Assembly (NCBI RefSeq): GCF_002335805.1
Contig: NZ_NISU01000001.1
Coordinates: 2,550,079-2,614,078, forward strand
DNA: 64,000 nt
Direction of reading: 5' to 3'
Origin: Bacillus sp. FJAT-45350
GTDB taxonomy: Bacteria; Bacillota; Bacilli; Bacillales; NISU01
The notes under the pieces are model-generated. The model was given only the letters and a program-made list of their open reading frames with translations, did not search any database and had not been told where the DNA came from. Positions 55,982 through 64,000 of the stretch are shown piece by piece. Position 1 is the stretch's first letter; each line of letters starts with the position of its first letter. Position numbers and translations under genes: made by a program.

Positions 55982-56992
55982 TTATATACTCTCACTAACT
56001 ATCACTGACCAACCTTTTCCTCTATACGCGTTATAACCCTTTGTTTTACAGTAAGCAAAGATTTTATCCTTATGTGAAGAATCTCGTTCAATTGTGTATC
56101 CTCTATCTGATTCATTGGAACAAACTTTTTTTACTGCCTCTAAGTAAGTTAAATCCCTCTCTAAAATACCAACTCTGTCCTTTGAAGCAATAACAACGCC
56201 TTGACTATTAATCAAATACAACTCACTTTCTTCATCAACTTTTACATTATCGATAATCTCATAGACATATTCCCAGTTAAAACGAGTCGTAAATACACCT
56301 AATACCTCTCCATTATCATCAAAAACAGGAGCAGAATAATTCATAGCATGTCCATTAATTACGGAAGAGAAATACATATCAGAAACGTATACATCTTTTC
56401 TTTGAATTGTTTCTTTAAACCAATCACGGTCAGACATATCTCTTCCCACTTGAGATTGGTTGTTGCCAGCAGCAACGATAATACCTTCTTTATTTACAAC
56501 AAAAAGGTCATAGTATACCTCATAAATATCGATAATCTTTTTCATTAATGTCTTAGCAGTTGCTACATGCTCCATTGTCCCTTCTCTAAGACAGTTTTTT
56601 ATAGCGTTAAAGGCTGCCCATGCTTGAACATCACAGTTTCTCTCAAACAAGTTTCTATCAATTTTATCAATTGTATCAAAAGCGACATCGACTGTACGTA
56701 CAGCAATAACTTCATTTGCCTTTTGTTGAATATTCTCTATCAAAATATTACTTTCTTTATTTGCTTTTAAACTTTGGTCAGCAAACTTTTTAATTTCTCC
56801 TGCGACAACCGAGAATCCCCGTCCTGCTTCCCCAGCTCTAGCAGCTTCTATCGCTGAATTCAAGGCAAGTAAATTAGCATGAGTTGCAACCTGATTAACT
56901 GTCTTCATGACTAATTCCATTTCTTTATTAGCCTCTTTTAATTCATTCAATAGATTAGAAACATTAAGTGAATCAATTTTCTCTTTCTCCAT
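55982..56992 (-). CDS. Soluble MCP-like signalling protein with a C-terminal Cache domain
   Basis: 336 residues, no membrane segment. Residues about 41-73 are the conserved hairpin tip of methyl-accepting proteins ([35 protein letters not shown]). Residues about 150-320 form a Cache sensor domain ([28 protein letters not shown] and [18 protein letters not shown]). The signalling part comes first and is short, and the sensor follows, the reverse of ordinary MCPs, with no HAMP. It could bind the CheA/CheW array or act as a cytoplasmic sensor. ATG 56990-56992 follows GGAAAGGGC by 8 bases. Confidence 0.78.
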   Translation of the reverse strand: MEKEKIDSLNVSNLLNELKEANKEMELVMKTVNQVATHANLLALNSAIEAARAGEAGRGFSVVAGEIKKFADQSLKANKESNILIENIQQKANEVIAVRTVDVAFDTIDKIDRNLFERNCDVQAWAAFNAIKNCLREGTMEHVATAKTLMKKIIDIYEVYYDLFVVNKEGIIVAAGNNQSQVGRDMSDRDWFKETIQRKDVYVSDMYFSSVINGHAMNYSAPVFDDNGEVLGVFTTRFNWEYVYEIIDNVKVDEESELYLINSQGVVIASKDRVGILERDLTYLEAVKKVCSNESDRGYTIERDSSHKDKIFAYCKTKGYNAYRGKGWSVIVSESI

Positions 56993-57106
56993 CAAAAACA
57001 GCCCTTTCCTACCTACTAAATCTCATAATCTAAATTTTCTAAAATAATCATTAATTATATCATATATAGGAAAAGTGGACTATGAAAAGTTAAAAACCAA
57101 AAATCG

Positions 57107-57817
57107 TTAGTTAATTACTTTTTCAGGATGGTTTGTACATATTACAATATCAGGATGTATTAATTTCACAAAGACAATCTCTTCTTCAGTATTCGGTGTC
57201 CATGTAACTATTTTATAACCACGTGCAATATAATGCTCTGCAAATTCTTTAGTCAAAAAAGGAAAAGCGATTGAAATAACTGTAGAACCTGTTAACTCAA
57301 GCTGTTCCTCTAGTAATGTAACACTCCCCGCAAACACTAATCCAGTTTCTATTAAAGGTTCATTTTTTAATTCCTTTATTTTCTGATGATCAAATGATGT
57401 GATAACAACCTCATGTTCCATCTCATATTTTTTAACTAAAGCAACAACCGTATTAATTATCTTTGGATAAAAATAACCAGCAGACTTTAATTCCAGGTTC
57501 AACCGTATTCTTCCTTTTGCTCTTATTAGTAATTCTTCTAACGTAGGTATCTTCTCTCCTTCATACTCTTCTGAGTACCATGACCCTGCATCAAGTTCTT
57601 TAAGTTCAGACAAGGTTTTGCCATTTACTAACCCCGTACCATTCGTTGTTCGTTCTAATGTAAAATCATGAATTAAAACCGGTACACCGTCTTTAGACAT
57701 GTGAACATCTGTCTCTATCGAATCAATCTTATCTTCATTAATAGCCAACTCAAAAGCTGCTAATGTATTTTCAGGTGCCTTACCTGACCAGCCTCGATGC
57801 GCCATGCACTTATTCAT
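57107..57817 (-). CDS. ugpQ: Glycerophosphodiester phosphodiesterase
   Basis: 236 residues of the GDPD TIM-barrel family. The N-terminal AHRGWSGKAPENTLAAF carries the HRG and E-N metal/substrate residues, ETDVHMSKDGVPVLIHDFTLERTTNGTG (near residue 36) holds the E-x-D and His-Asp pair, and NLELKS lies near 118. No signal peptide, so it is cytoplasmic and probably hydrolyses glycerophosphodiesters to glycerol 3-phosphate and an alcohol. Glycerol 3-phosphate would feed glpD. ATG 57817 follows AAAGGGTG. Monocistronic. Confidence 0.9.
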   Translation of the reverse strand: MNKCMAHRGWSGKAPENTLAAFELAINEDKIDSIETDVHMSKDGVPVLIHDFTLERTTNGTGLVNGKTLSELKELDAGSWYSEEYEGEKIPTLEELLIRAKGRIRLNLELKSAGYFYPKIINTVVALVKKYEMEHEVVITSFDHQKIKELKNEPLIETGLVFAGSVTLLEEQLELTGSTVISIAFPFLTKEFAEHYIARGYKIVTWTPNTEEEIVFVKLIHPDIVICTNHPEKVIN

Positions 57818-58086
57818 CTACAACACACCCTTTCGAGAGCAATTGTTTATTGTTAATGATTAATTAGGAAAAACTTTATTTCCAGTTCATACAAGAAAAG
57901 GACTTATTATATTTTACTAGTTATATTTTACCTAGAATATATACTCATAAGTTAGCTCCTAGAAGCTATTCTTCCTTTATAGGTAGTTTAGTAATACTAT
58001 TCGCGATAAAGTGGATAAATCCATCCTTTAGAAATAACTTTTTTAGTACTAACGAAATAAATTTTTGTAATATTTTGTCGAGTGTA
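57818..58086. other. Intergenic region, AT-rich, no gene seen
   Basis: The left part of the gap between the GDPD gene and the c-di-GMP riboswitch promoter. AT-rich, with no ORF with a ribosome site, repeat or RNA motif that I can support. Confidence 0.5.
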
Positions 58087-58115
58087 TTGCTGTTTTATCA
58101 TATTTTGTTTATAAT
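58087..58115 (+). promoter_or_regulatory. Probable SigA promoter of the riboswitch-EAL transcript
   Basis: TTGCTG (58087-58092) and consensus TATAAT (58110-58115) are 17 bases apart. Transcription would begin near 58122, about 35 bases ahead of the riboswitch core. Confidence 0.6.
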
Positions 58116-58156
58116 TGTCTAAACGCTATATTCAAAGTGTTTATAATAAAAATAAC

Positions 58157-58245
58157 GATAATGGCAAACTTATTTAAAGATAAGGACGCAAAGCCACGGA
58201 CCTAAGTCACATGTTGATATGGTAGCCGAGCCGCCGAAGGATACT
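58157..58245 (+). ncRNA. Cyclic-di-GMP-I (GEMM-I) riboswitch
   Basis: The core reads GGCAAAC, a short P2 hairpin (CTTAT/ATAAG), GGACGCAAAGCC, then ACGGACCTAAG ... TATGGTAGCCGAG ... GCCGAAGG. GACGCAAAGCC and the CCTAAG/TATGG tetraloop-receptor-like pair are the hallmark of this class. I could not pair a strong closing P1, so the exact ends are approximate. A terminator follows 5 bases later and the gene below encodes an EAL phosphodiesterase that degrades the ligand, which suggests feedback. Whether it is an ON or OFF switch is not clear from reading alone. Confidence 0.92.
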
Positions 58246-58250
58246 GGATC

Positions 58251-58287
58251 AAAAAGGTGAACCTATTCTTGAGGTTTACCTTTTTTT
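58251..58287 (+). terminator. Riboswitch expression-platform terminator
   Basis: AAAAAGGTGAACC pairs with GGTTTACCTTTTT (one G-U) around a 9-base loop, ending in a T-run. It lies between the c-di-GMP aptamer and the EAL gene start at 58318. Confidence 0.88.
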
Positions 58288-58317
58288 ATTAAGTAAATAA
58301 AGGATGGGTCGATTATT

Positions 58318-59040
58318 TTGTCTATTGAAATGTTTATTCGAGAAGAGGAATTCTATCATTATTTTCAGCCAATCTACAGCTTAGGATCTTTTGAAAGGTT
58401 GGGGTATGAGGTCCTACTTAGGTCTAATGTTTATGCTAATCCTGAAATCGCTTTCTTAGAAGCAAAAAAAGCAAAAAAGCTTTATGAGTTGGATTCGCGG
58501 TCCATTCATAAAGCCCTCTGCACCTACCATTCAGCAGGACAATCAAAAAATGGAGAAACTTTATTTTTAAATGTCTTTCCATCGACGATTTTACATAATA
58601 ACTTTCCCATTTTTCTCAAGAGAATTATTACTGAAAACTATCTAACTAGTCAACAGATTGTACTTGAAATTTCCGAATCTGAGGTTATTGATGATTTTTG
58701 CATATTTAAATCAAGGATACTAGAACTAAAAAAACTGGGTTTCTTAATTGCAATTGACGATATTGGAAGAGGTTATGCTAATTTTCAATCAATAATTGAA
58801 CTAGATCCGGATTATCTTAAATTGGATCGATATTTAGCAAAAGATTTACATTTGTCAAAGCAAAAACAAAACCTTATTACCTTCCTACACAGCTATTGTG
58901 AGCGAGAAAATAAACATCTAATATTAGAAGGTTTAGAAGATGATAATGAATTATCCGTAGCTAAAACATTGGGAATTCCTTATGGACAAGGGTATTTATT
59001 AGGAAAACCAGCTTCATTAAGTAATGTTGTTATGTGTTAA
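58318..59040 (+). CDS. EAL-domain cyclic-di-GMP phosphodiesterase
   Basis: 240 residues, a stand-alone EAL domain. Active-site residues are visible in order: Glu31 in YEVLLR (EVL in place of EAL), Asn in NVFPSTI, Glu in LEISESE, the Asp pair in IAIDDIGRGYANF, Lys in DYLKLDR, Glu in LEGLED and Gln in GQGYLLGKP. All catalytic positions appear to be filled, so activity is likely. The start is TTG 58318 about 11 bases after AAAGGATG; an in-frame ATG at 58330 lies further away. It is controlled by the upstream c-di-GMP-I riboswitch and converges on a diguanylate cyclase gene. Confidence 0.88.
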   Translation: MSIEMFIREEEFYHYFQPIYSLGSFERLGYEVLLRSNVYANPEIAFLEAKKAKKLYELDSRSIHKALCTYHSAGQSKNGETLFLNVFPSTILHNNFPIFLKRIITENYLTSQQIVLEISESEVIDDFCIFKSRILELKKLGFLIAIDDIGRGYANFQSIIELDPDYLKLDRYLAKDLHLSKQKQNLITFLHSYCERENKHLILEGLEDDNELSVAKTLGIPYGQGYLLGKPASLSNVVMC

Positions 59041-59064
59041 TATCAAGTGCTAGCCACTTAAACA

Positions 59065-59107
59065 AAAAATCGATAAAGTATACATTATGTATACTTTATC
59101 GATTTTT
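59065..59107. terminator. Bidirectional terminator between EAL and GGDEF genes
   Basis: A perfect 19-base stem (AAAAATCGATAAAGTATAC / GTATACTTTATCGATTTTT) with a 5-base loop. Its right end meets the stop codon of the cyclase gene. Confidence 0.9.
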
Positions 59108-60647
59108 AATAAGATAACACTGTTTTGTTACGTCCTTCTCTTTTTGATTGATATAACGCACCATCTACCCGTTTAAGAAATGAATTTATATCTTCACCTG
59201 CCTGATAACAACCCACACCTAAAGAAATTGTAATATATCCACCAGTAGGACTAATTGTATGGCTTACATTTTCACGCATTCTCTCAGCAATATTCATCGC
59301 ATCATTATCATTTGTATTTGGCAACAAAATAATGAACTCTTCACCACCTAGTCTCACACATACATCAACACTTCTGACAAACTCTTTCATCTTCTTAGAT
59401 AAAAATATTAAGACTTCGTCACCCATCTGATGGCCAAATTCGTCGTTAACTTTTTTAAAGTAATCAATATCAATAATAATGAGGGAGAAAGGCTTTTGTT
59501 CATTCTTCAATTGAACTAATGTTTCATCGAAATATCGTCTATTTCCGAGTCCTGTTAGTGGATCGGTCAGTGAATTAGTTTTATAGGTATTAATACTACT
59601 TTCTTTTATTTGCACAAAATTTTCTAATGTTTTATTTAATTGTTCAGCCTCAAAATACCATGTTGGAATATCTGGCTTTTCAGTTTTTAACGTATCTGAC
59701 TCATTATTAAAAATAAAAAGTGCTAATTTTCGAAGCGGAGAAGCTAATCTATCTGTGAAAAACACAGTGCATATAATAAGCAAGATTACAAATGGGATTG
59801 AATACAAAAAGACCTTCTGAACCAAGTTCCAAACCGGAGCAATTGCCACACTATAAGGAGTTTGTGATACGACGCCCCACTGGCTAGACGGTATATATGT
59901 GTATCCTGCAAGAAAGTCTATCCCCTGTGAGTTTGTAATGAATTGCGAACCACTTTCACCATCAATTAAGCTTTCAATTACTTCATTATTCCTAACAACT
60001 TCTCCAATACGATTTACATCAGGATGATATAATAATGTGCCATTATTATCTACAACGTAAACATATGAACCATCTTTAGCATAATGTTCACCTAATATCG
60101 TTCTTATAATATTATCTTCTTGTAAATAAACAGTACCTGCTAAAAAACCTATATAATTTCCTTCTTCACCCCATAATGGCGTAGACACCATAAGAATCAA
60201 GCGATTGGAAATAGAAATATAAGGATCTGATATGAGAGTTTTTTTATGCAGTAGAGATTCGTTCGCCCCCAAGGATGTAAGTTTTTCACCTTCAATACCT
60301 ACGTAGGGTGATGCACTTATGATAATACCCTCATTATTAACTACTGCGACTGAATTAAAATCCTTACTACTATGCAACAATCGCTCTAATTTTCCATCTA
60401 TATTACGACCATGAGTTAAATCATCCGCAATATCATATTGTCTTTGTTTTAATACAAATGTCATTGTTGTAAAAACTTCATCTGCTAATTGTGCAAGCTT
60501 TTCAGAATATACACTGTTAATTTCTAATGAATGATTGACTACGTTTTGCTTAGTTACAACATAGGCAGAGAATAACGTAGAAAATAATATACTTATGATA
60601 ACGAAAAAAGTAAGTAATAATATCCAGAAGCGTAAAGTTTTCTTCAT
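59106..60647 (-). CDS. Membrane diguanylate cyclase with extracellular dCache sensor
   Basis: 513 residues. TM1 is at about residues 9-30 and TM2 at about 282-302; a dCache domain lies between (FNSVAVVNNEGIIISASPYVGIEGE, YVYVVDNNGTLLYHPDVNRIGE). The C-terminal GGDEF domain (from about residue 355) starts SLTDPLTGLGNRRYF and has the active GGEEF at about 434-438. An RSVD I-site (425-428) lies exactly five residues before it, so product inhibition is expected. It should make c-di-GMP from GTP in response to an external ligand. ATG 60647 follows AAAGGA. It faces an EAL gene, giving an opposed pair. Confidence 0.9.
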   Translation of the reverse strand: MKKTLRFWILLLTFFVIISILFSTLFSAYVVTKQNVVNHSLEINSVYSEKLAQLADEVFTTMTFVLKQRQYDIADDLTHGRNIDGKLERLLHSSKDFNSVAVVNNEGIIISASPYVGIEGEKLTSLGANESLLHKKTLISDPYISISNRLILMVSTPLWGEEGNYIGFLAGTVYLQEDNIIRTILGEHYAKDGSYVYVVDNNGTLLYHPDVNRIGEVVRNNEVIESLIDGESGSQFITNSQGIDFLAGYTYIPSSQWGVVSQTPYSVAIAPVWNLVQKVFLYSIPFVILLIICTVFFTDRLASPLRKLALFIFNNESDTLKTEKPDIPTWYFEAEQLNKTLENFVQIKESSINTYKTNSLTDPLTGLGNRRYFDETLVQLKNEQKPFSLIIIDIDYFKKVNDEFGHQMGDEVLIFLSKKMKEFVRSVDVCVRLGGEEFIILLPNTNDNDAMNIAERMRENVSHTISPTGGYITISLGVGCYQAGEDINSFLKRVDGALYQSKREGRNKTVLSY

Positions 60648-60759
60648 GATCCATTCCTTTAACTATCAATTCAATATTTTAACAATTAATAGTATAACAA
60701 ATATTTGAAGAAAAGTATTATCTTTTAAAAGAATCAACATGGTTTATCTTCCTCAATAA

Positions 60760-60802
60760 AAAGCCTACTAAGTATATAATTAACTATATCTTAGTAGGCT
60801 TT
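60760..60802 (-). terminator. Intrinsic terminator of ald
   Basis: AAAGCCTACTAAG pairs perfectly with CTTAGTAGGCTTT, with an inner TATA/TATA stem. It lies just below the ald stop codon; the minus strand continues TTATTGAGG. Confidence 0.8.
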
Positions 60803-60814
60803 CCTTTTTTGTTA

Positions 60815-61948
60815 CTATACAGTTGTTGTTTCGTTTAATAGCGCATTTTCAATCGTAACATAATCATATCCTAAGTCTCTAGCAACAGCTTCATACGTAA
60901 CTGCTCCACCTGCAACATTTAACCCTAATGCTAATGCTGGATTTTCTTGTAATGCTTGTGTCACACCTTTGTTAGCAATCTGAAGTGCATATGGTACTGT
61001 GACATTTGTAAGAGCTAATGTCGATGTTCTTGGTACAGCACCTGGCATGTTTGCTACAGCATAGTGTACAACGTCATGCTTAACATATGTTGGGTTATCA
61101 TGCGTTGTAATTTTGTCTACAGTCTCAATAATTCCACCTTGATCAATTGCTACATCAACGACTACTGAACCTGGTTTCATTGACTTAATCATGTCTTCGG
61201 TCACTAATTTAGGTGCTTTTGCTCCTGGAATTAGTACAGCTCCAATTAATAAATCACTCTCAGCAACTGCTTCAGCAATGTTTAATGGGTTTGACATTAA
61301 TGTATTAATTTCATTACCAAAGATATCATCAAGCTGACGTAAGCGTTCCGGACTTAAATCAATAATTGTTACGTCTGCTCCTAATCCCATTGCAAGCTTA
61401 GCTGCATTCGTTCCAACAACTCCACCACCGATAACCGTTACCTTACCACGTTTCACTCCTGGTACACCAGCTAACAGAATTCCCTTACCACCCTTTGGCT
61501 TCTCAAGAAATTGAGCTCCAATTTGTGCAGCCATTCTTCCTGCTACTTCACTCATTGGCGTAAGTAATGGTAATGTACGATTTACCTCTACTGTTTCATA
61601 AGCAATTGCAGTAACCTCACTCTTTACTAGAGCTTCTGCTAGCTTAGGTTCTGCAGCTAAATGAAGATAAGTGAATAAGATATGTCCCTTTTTAAAATAA
61701 GCATACTCCTCTTGAAGAGGTTCTTTTACCTTCATCACCATTTCAGCACGAGCCCATACTTCGGCAGATTGTTCTACCATTTCTGCCCCCGCTGCTACAT
61801 AAGCTATATCTTCAAAACCACTGCCTTCTCCTGCACTTTTTTCTATTAAAACCGTATGTCCTCCATTTACAAAGCTAAGTACTCCTGCCGGTGTTAAAGC
61901 CACACGATTTTCATTATTTTTAATTTCCTTAGGTACACCAATAATCAT
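60815..61948 (-). CDS. ald: Alanine dehydrogenase
   Basis: 377 residues. The N-terminus [20 protein letters not shown] is the conserved Ald/PNT signature, and the NAD-binding loop [26 protein letters not shown] lies near residue 173. [10 protein letters not shown] near 72 and [19 protein letters not shown] near 278 are further family segments. It catalyses reversible oxidative deamination of L-alanine to pyruvate and ammonia, important in Bacillus sporulation and amino-acid use. It is preceded by the AdeR-like regulator gene on the same strand. Confidence 0.95.
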   Translation of the reverse strand: MIIGVPKEIKNNENRVALTPAGVLSFVNGGHTVLIEKSAGEGSGFEDIAYVAAGAEMVEQSAEVWARAEMVMKVKEPLQEEYAYFKKGHILFTYLHLAAEPKLAEALVKSEVTAIAYETVEVNRTLPLLTPMSEVAGRMAAQIGAQFLEKPKGGKGILLAGVPGVKRGKVTVIGGGVVGTNAAKLAMGLGADVTIIDLSPERLRQLDDIFGNEINTLMSNPLNIAEAVAESDLLIGAVLIPGAKAPKLVTEDMIKSMKPGSVVVDVAIDQGGIIETVDKITTHDNPTYVKHDVVHYAVANMPGAVPRTSTLALTNVTVPYALQIANKGVTQALQENPALALGLNVAGGAVTYEAVARDLGYDYVTIENALLNETTTV

Positions 61949-62064
61949 TTATCTTCCTCCTCCAAGTTCTTCTATAATAAGTATACAAGGATAGGAAAAT
62001 AGTTACTTTGTTTAGAATATAAAAAGTTAGGAAGACTCTTTGTGTAATTTTACAAACCTAATAG

Positions 62065-62110
62065 TAGGGAGCAAGGCAAAAGAGAAAAAAACCCTTTTCC
62101 TTTCTCCCTA
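62065..62110 (-). other. Imperfect hairpin at the end of the adeR-like gene
   Basis: TAGGGAG pairs with CTCCCTA, with further imperfect AAGG/CCTT and AAAAG/CTTTT pairs. It includes the adeR-like stop codon and lies ahead of ald. It may partly terminate the regulator transcript. Confidence 0.5.
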
Positions 62111-63346
62111 CAATAACCTACGTAATTTATACTCTAAGTATAAATCTAATTTCTCTTTCGGATCAGACAGGTTAATATTAGTTAATTCAACGATACGTTT
62201 TATTCGATAATTTAGTGTGTTTGGATGAATATGAAGGATTTTTGCTGCTTCATTTACATGACAATCAGAGTCTAAATAGACCTCAAGAGATTGAAAGAGT
62301 TCTGTTTGATTTTTATCGTCATAGGACTTTAATGTTAGTAATGACAATGGGAAGTGACTCTCATTTTCTCTATTCTCTACTATTCCTTCTAAATAACGAT
62401 AAATCCCAAGCCCTTGATAGCTAAGAACATTTTCTAGCTCTTTAGGGAATTGCTCTTTTAATGCTAATGCCTTTAACGCCTCTTTATAACTGTTCTCCGT
62501 TTTAAGAACATCCTGATAAATAAAACCATGGCAGCTTTTTACGTTTTTTATGTGATAGCGTAGATCCCATTGCTCAATAGCAAACCGAATAAATTCACGT
62601 AACATCGTTTCATCTAGATTCCCTTTGTTTTTTACAACAAACAGAGTTAATTCATTTTCTTGAAATAAAAAGAAGGGAATATCCACATGTTCACTAGCAT
62701 GCAAAAAATACGTTATCTGTCTTTTTAATGCCTCAGACAAAGAGGTTTCAAAATGAAAAACTATGACAGAAAAGGATGACGGTAAGGCTAGTGCTAATTT
62801 ATGAAAATTAGCTTCTATTCTATCTCTTGAACGAATTCCTCCGGTAAGTAACTGCCAAAAGAATTGTTGGTAGCCTTCTTCCTTCCTCTTTTCCTGCAAA
62901 CTTCTTTTTAATAAGAATGTCTTCACTGTTTCTGTTGCCTCTTGTAAAAAAGATAAACCAGCATTCGTTAACGACTTATCTAGCTCTAGTATCCAAATAT
63001 ACCCTAGTATTTCTTGTTGCTTACGAATCGAGATTGCTACACGATTTCCTAGCCCGATATCATCTATCGCCTTAATCCTAACGGGCTTTTCATCTTGATG
63101 TAATTTTTCTATTATCCCTTTTTTCCATAAGCGATGAATGACAGACTGTGGGACTTGTCTCGAAATAATTGTCTCTATCCTAGCGGTATCTGTTCTTATA
63201 TCATGTTTACTATATGCCAAAAGTCTATGACTACCATCTTCAAGTGTCACAGGACATCCAAGCATATCACTTATATAATCAACAATACCTTCTAGGTCAT
63301 AGAAGTTTGATTTTAGTGGATTATCTTTTTCTGTAGGCTGGAACAT
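62108..63346 (-). CDS. adeR: PucR-family transcriptional activator of alanine dehydrogenase (AdeR-like)
   Basis: 412 residues. The C-terminal segment CHVNEAAKILHIHPNTLNYRIKRIVELTNINLSDPKEKLDLYLEYKLRRLL is the PucR helix-turn-helix. The N-terminal 150 residues resemble a GAF-like sensory domain (DYISDMLGCPVTLEDGSHRLLAYS), and the middle includes a GGDEF-like-derived CdaR region. Its position directly upstream of ald matches AdeR of B. subtilis, which activates ald in response to alanine. The start at 63344-63346 is ATG. Confidence 0.85.
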   Translation of the reverse strand: MFQPTEKDNPLKSNFYDLEGIVDYISDMLGCPVTLEDGSHRLLAYSKHDIRTDTARIETIISRQVPQSVIHRLWKKGIIEKLHQDEKPVRIKAIDDIGLGNRVAISIRKQQEILGYIWILELDKSLTNAGLSFLQEATETVKTFLLKRSLQEKRKEEGYQQFFWQLLTGGIRSRDRIEANFHKLALALPSSFSVIVFHFETSLSEALKRQITYFLHASEHVDIPFFLFQENELTLFVVKNKGNLDETMLREFIRFAIEQWDLRYHIKNVKSCHGFIYQDVLKTENSYKEALKALALKEQFPKELENVLSYQGLGIYRYLEGIVENRENESHFPLSLLTLKSYDDKNQTELFQSLEVYLDSDCHVNEAAKILHIHPNTLNYRIKRIVELTNINLSDPKEKLDLYLEYKLRRLL

Positions 63347-63416
63347 AGCTTAACTCCTATCATTACAAACTCCATATCTTTCTTTTATTATAAACTCATT
63401 TTGATAAAAAACGAAC

Positions 63417-63443
63417 ATAAGGTGTTCCTAAAAAACACCTTAT
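63417..63443. repeat. Inverted repeat between divergent adeR-like and HD-GYP-like genes
   Basis: ATAAGGTGTT pairs perfectly with AACACCTTAT around a 7-base centre. It lies about 70 bases upstream of the adeR-like start. It could be a leader hairpin, followed on the minus strand by GTTCGTTTTTT, or a regulator site. Confidence 0.5.
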
Positions 63444-63593
63444 TTCATCGTTACTTTGTACCATATTTATACATTTGAATTGTGCTATACTACGCCTATT
63501 TACCCTTATTAGCAACACACGCCCTTCACTAAATAGACAAACTAACATAGCGTATTATTAGAATATAGTTTTCTTAAGTAGGGATTGGTAAGT

Positions 63594-64000
63594 ATGATTA
63601 TGAAAAAGCTTAAAGATGCATACGCAGATGAAATAATAGCTAAAGATGTTTACTATCAAAACAAACTTATCCTCAAAGAAGGAACCACGTTAACAAAATC
63701 CTTAAAGGAAAAGCTGAAAAAATTGGGAGTAAACGAAATCTATGTCCAATCAGATACACCAGAAAAGAAGAAAAAAATAACTACCACTGGTCAAACTCAG
63801 AGTAATAGTCAATCTCAGCAAATAGAAGAAAACTCGTATTTGTTCTATGAAACATTAAAAGAAATTTTTCTTGAATCTCGATACGGATTAGCTTTAAACA
63901 ATATTGAGGAAATTCATTGGCTATCCAACCTCTTTACTAAAATAATCACTAATGATAGTAAAAAACTACTCACACAGTTAAAAGAATGGGATTATGACAG
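63594..64000 (+). CDS. Probable HD-GYP-type cyclic-di-GMP phosphodiesterase, N-terminal part (cut by window edge)
   Basis: The open frame runs 135 codons to the window end from ATG 63594 (or ATG 63600), with a weak GTAGGG site upstream. Its start MIMKKLKDAYADEIIAKDVYYQNKLILKEGTTLTKSLKEKLKKLGVNEIYV closely follows the conserved N-terminal module of Bacillus HD-GYP proteins (G-x-x-L-T plus a LGI/VxxxYV strand), and a hydrophilic Gln/Ser-rich linker follows (about residues 58-80). The catalytic HD and GYP motifs would be beyond the edge, so the call is provisional, but the neighbourhood is rich in c-di-GMP genes. Confidence 0.65.
   Translation, partial: MIMKKLKDAYADEIIAKDVYYQNKLILKEGTTLTKSLKEKLKKLGVNEIYVQSDTPEKKKKITTTGQTQSNSQSQQIEENSYLFYETLKEIFLESRYGLALNNIEEIHWLSNLFTKIITNDSKKLLTQLKEWDYD

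Overview
The window looks like chromosomal DNA of a low-GC, endospore-forming member of the Bacillaceae. Evidence: strong AAGGAGG-type ribosome sites with TTG and GTG starts, a SpoVR gene, a class IV phaRBC polyhydroxyalkanoate cluster, a GlpP-type antitermination system, CcpA cre boxes, and gene sets arranged like Bacillus yng, nupNOPQ, glgBCDAP, ald/adeR and ypvA. Several cation- or osmolyte-linked transporters (an NSS symporter, a BCCT carrier, an SbtA-like bicarbonate permease) would fit a salt-tolerant or alkaliphilic species, but that is inference. I saw no tRNA, rRNA, CRISPR array, IS element or prophage. Coding density is high, and nearly every operon ends in a recognisable intrinsic terminator.

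Layout. 1-4861 (minus): a leucine/isovalerate degradation operon running acyl-CoA dehydrogenase, acyl-CoA synthetase, biotin carboxylase, biotin carrier, HMG-CoA lyase (cut by the window edge). 5070-11990 (minus): a branched-chain-amino-acid-type ABC importer (livG-H-M-K-F) with an acyl-CoA ligase inside the operon, which suggests import coupled to activation of a carboxylic acid. Both operons carry the same TGAGC-N4-GCTCA palindrome at their promoters, and the transporter promoter also has a perfect cre box. 12285-24711: an NAD(P)-binding protein, an NSS transporter, an RraA-like protein, a flavoprotein behind a guanine-type purine riboswitch, an MFS transporter, a DinG-like helicase (YpvA), a BCCT carrier with a repetitive acidic tail, a ComFB-like protein and an unidentified permease. 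25098-27841: a 45-codon gene, then phaR-phaB-phaC. 27936-32399: SbtA-like permease, spoVR, phosphoglucomutase. 32684-36922: glpP-glpK-glpD, with GlpP target boxes and leader terminators before glpK and glpD. 37008-40708: a FixH-like protein, a GNAT-nitrilase fusion, CheX and a DUF2225 protein. 40924-45753: a nucleoside ABC importer (nupNOPQ type). 46098-54335: the glycogen operon glgB-C-D-A-P. 54508 to the end: signalling genes plus ald/adeR.

The strongest theme is cyclic-di-GMP and chemotaxis-type signalling. A c-di-GMP-I riboswitch sits ahead of an EAL phosphodiesterase gene, which converges on a membrane Cache-GGDEF cyclase with an I-site. An HD-GYP-like gene starts at the right edge. A CheY-like regulator overlaps a gene whose product has four tandem 24-residue MshEN-like motifs with exact 5-residue spacers, followed by a CheC/CheX-like domain. 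A soluble MCP-Cache protein, a separate CheX and a ComFB homologue are also present. The MshEN-like/CheX-like protein and the guanine-type riboswitch (whose terminator overlaps its own aptamer, an ON-switch layout) are the best candidates for something not yet described.

Functions come from reading motifs and remembered family features. No database search or folding calculation was run.
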